Of a stretch of DNA of 16,143 nt, positions 1 to 7,513 are shown piece by piece. Both the position numbers and the translations under genes were made by a program. The first letter of the stretch is position 1. The number at the start of each line of letters is the position of its first letter. Below the pieces are notes generated by a model that worked only from the letters and a program-made list of their open reading frames with translations, did no database searches and was not told the DNA's origin. The DNA comes from Willaertia magna (lineage: Eukaryota > Heterolobosea > Eutetramitea > Acrasida > Naegleriidae). The stretch lies in assembly GCA_902984215.1 (NCBI GenBank), contig CADWAF010004442.1:1-16143 (forward strand), given 5' to 3'.

Positions 1-76
1 AAAAGTCACAAAAAGTTTACAAAAAGTTTACAAAAGTCACAAAAAAAAAGTTTACAAAAAAAGTCACAAAAAAAAA
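1..76 (-). repeat. Intronic short tandem repeat, two alternating units
   Basis: This stretch lies just inside the intron of the PTEN-like gene. On the plus strand it consists of A-runs of 4 to 9 bases separated by two alternating cores, GTCAC (at 5, 36 and 63) and GTTTAC (at 15, 26 and 50). The cores are spaced 10 to 14 bases apart. It is simple intronic low-complexity DNA with a two-letter pattern. It continues past the left edge, so its full length is unknown. Confidence 0.7.
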
Positions 77-81
77 CTAAC

Positions 82-466
82 CCTTTCCAGCTTTACAATG
101 AACCGCAATAACATTTTCATTATCCTTACTCAACCAACTATCCACACTTTTACAAAAACTAAACATTAACTCAAAAGGTGGTGGATTATGATCAAAAAAC
201 GGAAAAATCTCAACGGAACCACTTTGAAAATTTTCTACACTATATTGTTTCTCCGCGCATAAATTATAAATTTTATATTTTTTATAATGTCTCGTTTCAA
301 AAAATCTTAAAACTTCATCTAATGGATTTCTATACATTTTTTCAGCTCCCGTTGATGGATAACCCATTGCGATAATTTTTGAGGTAATGTAAGTGAGATC
401 GAGATTAAAACCGTTCTCGGTAAAACGGATTTTTTTTTTGGAAACGACACCTCGGAGAAGGTCCAT
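82..466 (-). CDS. pten: PTEN-like phosphoinositide 3-phosphatase, first exon (partial)
   Basis: PTEN removes the 3-phosphate of PI(3,4,5)P3 at the plasma membrane. In amoebae it shapes chemotactic polarity. The visible 128 residues start with the basic lipid-binding stretch SKKKIRF (9-15), followed by NGFNLDLTYIT, YKIYNLCAEKQY and DHNPPP, all close to animal and Dictyostelium PTEN. Asp92 (the WPD-type general acid) and Cys124 of HCKAGKG fall at exactly the human positions, which supports the start ATG at 466-464, preceded by a run of A. The exon ends after base 82 in phase 1; the minus strand then reads GTTAGT, a good donor, whereas reading on meets TAG at once. The Arg of HCxxGxxR and the rest of the phosphatase and C2 domains lie outside the window. 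The family call is secure; function is inferred. Confidence 0.93.
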
Positions 467-1247
467 TTTTTTTTTTTGTTTTTTAGGTTTTTTTGTTTTT
501 TTGTTTAGTTTGTTGTAGATTGTTGTGTTAGAATAATAATAATGAAAGAAGATGAAAGAAAAAAGTAATGAACTAGTAGTAGGAGTGAGTGATGATTTGG
601 TTGGTTGGTTGGGTGTGTGAACAAAATATTTTTTTTTTTGAATGTTTTTTGTTGTTTGTTTTGTTTCTAGTGGGTCATTAACGTTATTTGGGGATTGTTG
701 ACAAGAGAGTGGAAAAAGGCATGTGTGGTTTGATGTGTGAGGTTCGATTCTAGAACGTTTGTATAATAATATTGAAATTTATTATGATAAAAGAAAGTAA
801 TAAAGAATAAAATATAAAAAAAACTTTTTTTTAAAAATAAATAACAAAAAAAAATAGTTTAATTAATTAAAAAATTTAAAAATAAAAAATTAAAATATTT
901 TTAATTTAGAAATAATTATTAAAATTTTTTTTAAATATAGTTACTTAAATATTTTTAATTATTTAATTAAAATAATTAAAATAATTATTAAATTTAAATA
1001 ATTTAAATTAAATTATTTTATATAACATTATTTAAATAATAATTTTTATTTTTTTTATAATTATTAATTAATGAGATATAAATTTAAATAATTTAAATAA
1101 TATAATTAAAATGATTATAGTTTAATAAATTTATTAAATCATAAAAAATAATATTTATAACTGTTTTTATTAAATAAAAATTAAAAAAAACAATAATAAA
1201 TTTCTTTAATAAAATTTTTTAATAATAAATAAAAATTTTTTTTATTT

Positions 1248-1296
1248 AATTGTTAAAATTTAACAATTTATTTTCAAAGTATTCTACATAGAATAC
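1248..1296. promoter_or_regulatory. Two adjacent perfect palindromes upstream of the kinase gene
   Basis: The first, 1248-1268, has arms AATTGTTAAA and TTTAACAATT around a single A. The second, 1279-1296, has arms GTATTCTA and TAGAATAC around CA. They lie 10 bases apart, about 100 bases before the TATA-like box. Dimeric transcription-factor sites are plausible. The first could easily arise by chance in A/T DNA; the second is less expected. Confidence 0.35.
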
Positions 1297-1373
1297 AAAT
1301 TAAAAGGCTAAGGAAGAACTGTTTTAGAACTCATTTTGTAATATTTATACAAATAGAGTCTTTGTTAAACGTT

Positions 1374-1381
1374 TATATAAA
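1374..1381 (+). promoter_or_regulatory. TATA-like box of the B-box/GTPase/kinase gene
   Basis: TATATAAA sits inside TTTATATAAATAC and is followed by an oligo-A run (about 1385-1398). It is 91 bases before the ATG at 1472 and 122 bases before the ATG at 1503. If transcription starts about 30 bases downstream, both ATGs are in the mRNA, which matters for the start problem of this gene. TATA-like words are common in such A/T-rich DNA. Confidence 0.45.
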
Positions 1382-1471
1382 TACACAAAAAAAAAAAAGG
1401 AAAAGCCCTCGGAACATCAAGTTCTATTCAATTCCAACAGACAATTCACTTTATACGCTTGCAACAAAAAA

Positions 1472-1630
1472 ATGTCTCTAATCAGTTCTTGCTTTATTGT
1501 GGATGCTACTTCCACCCAGATTCAAATCAAATATGAATTACAAAATACTACCACCAACACACTCTACGTTTGTCATTATTACCAAAGAGGATTTTCATGG
1601 TTTACTCTTCCACTGCAACCTATGCTATGA
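1472..1630 (+). CDS. Overlapping 52-codon frame: upstream ORF or true N-terminus
   Basis: The first ATG of the likely transcript (1472) follows CAACAAAAAA, the A-rich context seen at other starts in this window. It opens a frame of 52 codons that ends in TGA at 1628-1630. The frame overlaps the start of the B-box protein in another phase. The peptide starts MSLISSCFIVDATSTQIQIK and has an ordinary protein-like composition. It may be a translated upstream ORF that limits expression of the large protein. It may also be the real N-terminus, joined to the B-box frame by a frameshift or an intron; a GT at 1499 and AG at 1588-1589 would join the frames, but the donor GTGGAT is poor. I do not recognise the peptide. 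Confidence 0.35.
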   Translation: MSLISSCFIVDATSTQIQIKYELQNTTTNTLYVCHYYQRGFSWFTLPLQPML

Positions 1631-4600
1631 TGAAGGTAGTCACTTATGTAAAGATTGCAGTACTTCTTATTGTGAAATTTGTTTTCGATCCCATCTCAAA
1701 CAAAATAAAACACACAAAGAAGGATCTTTAAATGATTATTGTAAATTATTTGACAATATCGTTTATCCATTTATTTCAGAAACGGGAACAACTAACGAAC
1801 CATTTAATACAGAACAAGACATTATTGTTTATCTCAACCAAGAAATTAAAAAAGCTCAATCTATAAAAGATCAAGGTATTTTATTGATGATGAAAATTTT
1901 AGTTTATTGTAAATGTCATAGATTTGAAGAAGCTTTATTTTTATATGACGATGAGACACTTATTAAAATGGAAAACAATGAAAAATATATTAATTTATTT
2001 AAATATGTTTTACAAAATTATTTTGATGAAACAATTACAAAGAAAAGAAAAGAATTGCAACAAATGATTAAAGAATGGAATGAATTTTTAAGTTTTGCTA
2101 AAGAAAACAAAAATCAGGTTAATTATATAATAGAAAAGGTTTTGTCTAGTATTCCTTTAGATTTTACAGAATTTTTCAATCTAAAATTTCCAAAGGACTT
2201 AAAAGTGGCATTAGTGGGAGAAACATCTGTTGGAAAAAGTACTGTTGTAAATTCAATATTAGGAAAGGAATTACTGAAAAACGGACCTCAATCATTAACA
2301 AGTGCCTTAACTATTTGCTCTTTTAAAGATAATGTAGATACTGATAGAATAGAAGGAAGAATAAACAATGGAGAATTGGAAATAGTTAATGATATAAACA
2401 AGTTTATTGAAGAGCACACAACATTTGTAAATGAAAAAAATAAGGAAGAGCCTTCTTTGGTTGAGTTATTTTCTAATAACTCTGTATTAGAAGTTGGTTT
2501 TAAGATTTGTGATACACCTGGTTTTAATAGAGAAGATTTTGAACATTTTGATACAAAAACAATAGAGCTTTTAAAGGAATCAACTTGTGTGATTTTAGTA
2601 ATGGATGGTAGTAGTAATTCACAACAAGAAAAAGTAAGTATTAGTTTTTTTCTAAATACTTAAATAGTGATTTATTTAAATAGAATAATATTATTACAGT
2701 ATTAAAAGAAAAAGGAATTATGCCACACTTTATAGTTGCAAACAAATTTGATCGCATTTTACAAGAAAATACAAAAGAAAACGTAAATCAATTTCGTTTA
2801 GAATTTTTAAGATATTTTACAACACATTGTTTTGATACAAATAATAGCTATTTTTTATCTGCTGAACAAACTTTACAATCTAAAATTTTACAAAATAGAC
2901 TTCCATGTAAAGAATTTATTAATTTTGAAATATCAATTTATCAATATTTTATTGATCACCTAAAAAAGAAAATGAAAGAAATTGCTGAAATAATTATTAA
3001 TCCTATTCATACTACACTAACAACAATATTAAACATGAAACAAAAAGAGAGTATTATTCAACAAAGAGATAGGATATTGGAAAAATTTAAAGAATTTGCT
3101 AATAATCAAAGTGTTTTATTAAATTATCAAAAAAAGATTGCAAAATATTTAAATAACATAACTGAAAAACCTGAAGTTTATTTTAAAAGTGAAAATGAAA
3201 AAAATATTTGGTTATCACTTGGTACAAGTAATGAAGATATTTTACAAACAAAGAAAGACAACTTTAAAAAGAAAGCATTTGGATTTGCAGAATATATGTC
3301 AATATTTTGTGAAGATTTAGAAAAATTAGATGTTGATGTTGAGACTTATAATGAAATAGTAAAAATAATTATAACTAGAACTTTAGAAGTTATTAAAATA
3401 GATTTTAAAATGTTTTCAAATAGTATAGATATTAAATTTCAAAAAGAATTATTAAAACAGTTAAAATATAATATTGATTTTGAAAAGAAAGATATTATTA
3501 TAAATGAAGTAAATCCATTTTTTACAGATTTACAAATTAACGAGATTGGTAAGTTTTTTAAATTATTTGGTTAATTTTTTTGATTATAAAATTGATTAGG
3601 ATTTTGGGAATCTTCTTTTACTTCTAAAACACGTTTATTAAAATCTATTTATATTTACCTTACAAAACCCAGTCAACCAAATGCATTATCATTTATTTTT
3701 AAATCAACAAACAATGAATTTAGAACTAAAAAAATAGATGAAAATATCATTAAATCGTTTGTGAAAAGTGTTATAAAGAATTATCCTGAAATTTATATGT
3801 CTAATTTAAAAAAAAATATTGAAGAAAGTATCAATAATTATTTTTCTAAAAAAATTTCAGATATTTCCAAAATTACAGAATTTAGTAAATTAATTGAAGA
3901 TAAAAAACAACATACAATTGATATTATTGATTTTTTTTTTACTTTATATAATAATTTAAATATTTGGTTATTTAATATTTCAAAAAAAGAAATTCCAAGT
4001 TTACAAAATCAAATTGGTAAAGGAGGAAATGGAATAATTTATAAAACGATATGGGAAGGAAAAGAAGTAGCAATAAAACATATCTCTGATGATATTGATG
4101 CTGAAAGAGAAGTTGCACTTTCTTTGTAAGTAATTATTTTGCAACAATTATTCTTAACAGTATACTTATATTATTCAAAAAAAGATTATTAAATGATTTA
4201 AATTTAAAATGTATTCCAAATGTTTATGGAGTATATAAAAGTGAAAATGGTACAAATATTATTTTAGAACTATTAGAATGTGATTTAAAGAAATGGTGTA
4301 AAACACATTCTCAAGAAGATAATCTTAAAATAGTAATTGCTATTAAAATTGCAGAGGCATTAAAAGAATTTCATAATTATGGAATAATCCATAGAGATAT
4401 TTCTTTACAAAATATAATGCTTACAAAAGAAAATGAAGTAAAAATTATTGATTTTGGAACTTCTAAAATAATTATTGATATTACAAATTCAAATCATACA
4501 AATTATGTAGGAAATTTAGATTATATGGCGCCTGAAGTGAAAACTGGAGAGTATGATTTTAAAGCTGATATTTATTCTTTCGGAATATTATTACAAAAAA

Positions 4601-5756
4601 TGAATATTTATGGAAATAATAACGATAGGATGAATAACATTATTACATCTTGTACTAAAGAGAATGTATTAGAAAGAGAACATGATTTAAATAGTATTAT
4701 TAATCAATTGGAATCTTTTATCGAAACAAAATTATCGCCTTTTATTGATATTCCACAATTTGTTAATGATTTTAAAGATTTTACACCACAACAAGTTATT
4801 CAAAATATTGATACGTATAGACAGTATTTAGGAAAAATAACCAACATTTTGTTCAATCATTCTATTCATTTAAATCACAATATTCTTTCAGAAATGAAAA
4901 TGGTTTATATTATTTGTTTATATATTATAAATGATAGTAATTTTTCATTTGACGAAAATGATCTAATGATAGATATTGATGGAGATGGAAATAAAATTTA
5001 TCCAGTCAAATGGAAAGGTAAACGAGCTCATGCTAAATTCTTTAATTTAGATGATTTGTATAATTTTGATACTTTTTATTCAGTTTTGTAAGTAATTGTT
5101 AATCACATAATTTTAATTTTTTTTATAGAAATTTACCTGATAACAAAAATATTTTAAAATATGAACTCTTTATAGATATCAAAACAGAAAAATTAATTTT
5201 AATATATCCAATTTATTATACTGAATCTGAAAACTATTTTTATTCTCTTTCCTTAAAAGAAAGATTAGATATTTTAAATAATATAAGTAATGCCTTATTT
5301 TATTTACATGAAAATAATATTGTATTAAAAGAATTAAGTTTTGATAAATTAATGAAAATAGACCAAGAGTGGAAATTATCAATTGAACAAGTTCAAAGTG
5401 CTAATGAAAATTCTATTGTTACAACTTGTGGTACAACAAATTATGTAGCACCAGAAATTTTAGAACAAGCATCTTACAGTTTTGCTTCTGACGTTTTTGT
5501 TTTTGGTTTGTTAGCATTTGATTTAATAGTTGCAAAAAGATGTAATTTAAGTCATATGATATATAGTGGTGATAAATCTTTAATTGAAAGAGTAATTAAA
5601 AGTAATTTAGAGAATGCCAATCTTTCTGCTTCAATGATTAATCTTTTTATTCTTTTCTTTAATAATATACTAATTTATGAAAGAGAAGAAAGATGGACAA
5701 TGGACGCCACTAAAAGTTATTTAGAAAAGATTATTGAGAAGTATAAAAAAGAGTAA
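1503..5756 (+). CDS. B-box zinc finger / dynamin-like GTPase / tandem kinase protein, five exons
   Basis: Joining 1503-2637, 2700-3548, 3600-4125, 4185-5087 and 5129-5756 gives one frame of 1346 residues. A B-box-type zinc finger uses C38, C41, C49, C52, C57, C60, H64 and H71. A dynamin-like GTPase follows: P-loop GETSVGKST (239-247), DTPG (337-340), NKFD (393-396). A mostly helical stretch leads to a kinase with GKGGNG (801-806), K821, HRD (906-908), N913, DFG (926-928) and APE (952-954), so it should be active. A second kinase domain keeps a Lys (1121) and APE (1245-1247) but has LKE in place of HRD and no DFG. Large GTPases of this kind remodel membranes or act in cell-autonomous defence, and B-boxes often mediate assembly. 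A GTP-driven scaffold that signals through its own kinase is inference. The start codon, the first donor and the third acceptor are uncertain. Confidence 0.8.
2638..2699 (+). other. Intron 1 of the B-box/GTPase/kinase gene
   Basis: The sequence at the donor is GTAAGTATTAG and holds two candidate GTs, at 2634 and 2638. The better-looking GTAAGT at 2634 gives exon phase 0 and puts TAA at the start of the next exon. The GT at 2638 (phase 1) joins QQEKV to ILKEKGIMPHFIVANKFD without a break, as expected just before the GTPase G4 motif. The acceptor is TTATTACAG ending at 2699. Length 62 bases. Confidence 0.7.
3549..3599 (+). other. Intron 2 of the B-box/GTPase/kinase gene
   Basis: Donor GGTAAGT starts at 3549 and acceptor GATTAG ends at 3599; phase 1, 51 bases, T-rich. 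Removing it joins the frame ending ...INEI to GFWESSFTSK..., which then runs open into the kinase exon. Without removal the frame stops at 3572. Confidence 0.85.
4126..4184 (+). other. Intron 3 of the B-box/GTPase/kinase gene
   Basis: Donor GTAAGT is at 4126, phase 2. Two acceptors keep the frame. AG ending at 4184 gives a 59-base intron and the smooth kinase N-lobe EREVALSLLLNDLNLK. AG ending at 4160 (TTCTTAACAG) looks better as a site but gives a 35-base intron and inserts eight mostly hydrophobic residues. I prefer 4184 because of the kinase alignment. Confidence 0.55.
5088..5128 (+). other. Intron 4 of the B-box/GTPase/kinase gene
   Basis: Donor GTAAGT is at 5088, and the acceptor TTTTATAG, after a T-rich tract, ends at 5128; phase 2, 41 bases. 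It joins ...DTFYSVL to NLPDNKNILKYELF and lies inside the N-lobe of the second kinase domain. The downstream exon is open for 208 codons to TAA at 5754-5756. Confidence 0.85.
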
Positions 5757-5856
5757 TGAAATATAATTATTTTATTGCAATATATATATAAAATAGTACA
5801 ACACTTTATTGAGGCAAACAAACAGGAACTTATTTTAAACTAGTTCAAACAAAAAT

Positions 5857-6252
5857 TTACTCTTCCTTATTCATAAACAACAAAAATTTTAAAAATTCAA
5901 AAAGCGACATAGAGGGCTTATTCTCCATAAAACTTAATTTCAATAATCTACAACAAACACCAAAAGCACCAACAGAATTTGCAAATTTGAAACCATTTTC
6001 GAACGTTAATGATTTTTGCATAAAAAAGTTATGACCATAATAAATAACAGATAAAGAGGCAAAACCAGTTAGTAAGGAAATGAATATTTTAGAATTATTT
6101 TGAACTTGTTGATGTTGTTGATTTAATTCTTTAATTAACTTATGACAATTTTGTAATTTTATTTTTCTTTTTTCATTCATTATATTCAGGTCATCTATTG
6201 TTAGTTTTATTCCTTCCACAGCGTCGATCATGTTATTCAAATCGTGATTCAT
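5857..6252 (-). CDS. Small predicted membrane protein, unknown function (131 aa)
   Basis: I do not recognise this protein. Residues about 10-55 are rich in Lys, Glu, Gln and Leu and should form a helix or coiled coil. Residues 56-73 (IFISLLTGFASLSVIYYG) are a likely membrane segment. A second, weaker hydrophobic region covers about 95-107, and the C-terminus has a hydrophobic FLKFLLF patch. There is no signal peptide. The start ATG at 6252-6250 follows GCAAAAAAAA, the usual context in this window, and the stop is TAA. It is convergent with the large kinase gene (100 bases between stops). Its upstream spacer (6253-6418) also holds the end of the CYTH gene next door and an AGCTCT/AGAGCT inverted repeat at 6301-6322. 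A coiled-coil organelle-membrane protein is possible but unsupported. Confidence 0.65.
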   Translation of the reverse strand: MNHDLNNMIDAVEGIKLTIDDLNIMNEKRKIKLQNCHKLIKELNQQHQQVQNNSKIFISLLTGFASLSVIYYGHNFFMQKSLTFENGFKFANSVGAFGVCCRLLKLSFMENKPSMSLFEFLKFLLFMNKEE

Positions 6253-6418
6253 TTTTTTTTGCGTTTACTGCCACCTTAATAACATGTGTTTTCACAATAA
6301 AGCTCTAACAACTCACAGAGCTCAGTTCTATATTTGGGAATTTCTTGATTTGTAAATGATTAAGGTGACGATTTTACTCAATTTAATCCAAAAGGCAAAA
6401 GGATGAAAAGGAAGGTTA

Positions 6419-7288
6419 TTAAGAAGATAACTCGTGCTCTTCTTCTTCTACCTCTCTGTAATCCCATCTTTCCATTGCCACAAGTTCCTGAATTAACTTT
6501 TCTACATCACAAATTTCTTCCAGAAAATCTCCATCATCATCTTGATAATAATCTTCCTCTTCAATAAACTTCTTTTCAACTAAATTTTTATACACATCAC
6601 TATCAAAAAATTCCATAAACTTTACAATTTTTGGTCTACCAAAAAAAATATCCTTAATTTGTAAATTATCTTTCCAATTTGATATACATTTTAAATAACT
6701 TAAATCTTTTACTTCAATGACACAAATGTTATAATTAAAATCATCTTCTAAGCCTTGGACTTTATCTACATTTAAAATTACATTTTCAAATTGATATTTA
6801 GTTCTTTCTGTTTTAAAAGTGACAATTGGAAGTAAATCTTCAAATTCTGTTCTTTGCATTAATTCTTCTTTATTTAAACGTTCTTCTTTTAAAAAAGTAA
6901 ATTGTTCTTCCTTTTTAATAACTTGTTTTTGAGAAAAATAAGTTTCTATTGGCTCATCATTTTCATTGTAAACTTTTACAATTTTAAACCAAATATTTTG
7001 TTTTCTATAAAAACTTCCTTCTGTATCGTAATATCTTTCATATAAATAACTTTTGGATAATTTAATAAAGTGTTGTTCAATACAGTGTAAAAATTTACTT
7101 CTAATAAATAAATGTTGGTGCAATAAATTGTTACTGCCTTCTTCTTCTTCTTGTTCTGTGGATTGTTGTTGGTTTTTGTTATTGTTTTTATCATTGTTTA
7201 ATAACAACCATTCTATATATTCGTAAAAATTGTTTGAAGTGAATGGACTGTGGTTTAAATTGTAGTAAAAAAACTTTGTTTCAACCAT
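6419..7288 (-). CDS. CYTH-domain (triphosphate tunnel) protein, paralog 1 (289 aa)
   Basis: CYTH proteins form an eight-stranded tunnel that binds triphosphates; mammalian thiamine triphosphatase is one. Family features are YYDT (86-89) followed by W100, a KEER strand (134-137), R162 and K164 in TERTKYQF, D175 in ILNVDKVQGL, and the acidic strand VIEV (190-193). RPKIVKFM (218-225) matches the (A/S)K..v..L region near the end of thiamine triphosphatase. The catalytic ExExK of strand 1 is reduced to VETK (2-5), and the usual WLRxR is WFKI, so activity is doubtful. Residues 31-55 are Asn/Gln/Glu-rich filler. An acidic tail (about 244-289) extends beyond the domain. The start ATG follows CCGAAAAAAAA. 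It shares long blocks with the gene at 8493-9317. Family call good; substrate unknown. Confidence 0.75.
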   Translation of the reverse strand: MVETKFFYYNLNHSPFTSNNFYEYIEWLLLNNDKNNNKNQQQSTEQEEEEGSNNLLHQHLFIRSKFLHCIEQHFIKLSKSYLYERYYDTEGSFYRKQNIWFKIVKVYNENDEPIETYFSQKQVIKKEEQFTFLKEERLNKEELMQRTEFEDLLPIVTFKTERTKYQFENVILNVDKVQGLEDDFNYNICVIEVKDLSYLKCISNWKDNLQIKDIFFGRPKIVKFMEFFDSDVYKNLVEKKFIEEEDYYQDDDGDFLEEICDVEKLIQELVAMERWDYREVEEEEHELSS

Positions 7289-7391
7289 TTTTTTTTCGGT
7301 GGAACATAATTGTTTTTAAAAGTTTTAAAAGATTTTAAAAACATGATTTTAAATAACCATTTATACATTCAGTTTTTTCGGAAAAGTCGAA

Positions 7392-7473
7392 GCTCCAGTA
7401 ACTCAATGGTAGAGTGCTAGTCTTATGAGATTACGATAGCTGGAGGCTGCAGGTTCGAGTCCTGCCTGGAGCA
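7392..7473 (+). tRNA. tRNA-Ile(UAU) with a 10-nt intron
   Basis: The acceptor stem GCTCCAG pairs perfectly with CTGGAGC, with discriminator A73. The D stem is ACTC/GAGT. The anticodon stem CTAGT pairs with GCTGG through two G-T pairs, and the loop reads CT-TAT-G...A with anticodon TAT at 7424-7426. The intron, AGATTACGAT (7428-7437), follows position 37, the standard place for eukaryotic tRNA introns. The variable loop is AGGCT. The T arm GCAGG-TTCGAGT-CCTGC contains a perfect B box, GGTTCGAGTCC. The A box is imperfect. The acceptor stem equals that of animal tRNA-Ile(UAU), a tRNA that often carries an intron. Confidence 0.93.
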
Positions 7474-7479
7474 ATAAAA

Positions 7480-7488
7480 TTTTTTTTT
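7480..7488 (+). terminator. RNA polymerase III terminator of the tRNA gene
   Basis: A run of nine T starts seven bases after the last tRNA base (7473). Runs of four or more T end transcription by RNA polymerase III. T-runs are frequent here, but the position is exactly as expected. Confidence 0.8.
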
Positions 7489-7513
7489 ATTTTCTCTTAA
7501 TCAAATTCCCTTT

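Larger units (their letters stand above)
467..1471. other. Divergent spacer, largely A/T low-complexity DNA
   Basis: This spacer separates the PTEN-like gene (leftwards) from the B-box/GTPase/kinase gene (rightwards). No reading frame in it looks coding. Bases 467-760 carry T-rich and GGTT-repeat DNA (three GGTT units near 599-610). From about 775 to 1270 it is almost pure A and T, with many short inverted repeats. Base composition becomes ordinary again from about 1280, where a TATA-like box and an oligo-A run precede the next gene. Promoters for both neighbours must be here, but only the right-hand one has visible elements. Confidence 0.75.

Noticed and set aside
178..375. 65-codon plus-strand frame
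   Set aside because: It is antisense to the well-conserved PTEN exon and has no family resemblance.
743..755. TTCGATTCTAGAA, similar to a heat-shock element
   Set aside because: Only two of the three units alternate correctly, and short TTC/GAA words are common; no nearby gene suggests heat control.
775..1270. A/T-rich block as a replication origin or centromere-like element
   Set aside because: Near-pure A/T spacers are normal in such genomes, and no distinguishing repeat or motif set is seen.
4126..4160. 35-base intron version of intron 3 as the main form
   Set aside because: It would be shorter than the other introns of this gene (41-62 bases) and inserts hydrophobic residues into the kinase N-lobe; kept only as an alternative.
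5179..5382. 67-codon minus-strand frame
   Set aside because: It lies opposite the last exon of the kinase gene and reflects its A/T-rich codons.
6272..6367. CACCTTAAT and ATTAAGGTG inverted pair, 78 bases apart, and the AGCTCT/AGAGCT hairpin at 6301-6322
   Set aside because: The arms are short (9 and 6 bases), with no terminal-repeat features or target-site duplication; not enough for a mobile element or an RNA gene.
6976..7194. 72-codon minus-strand frame overlapping CYTH paralog 1
   Set aside because: It is a shifted frame of the CYTH coding sequence, with Lys/Asn runs only.
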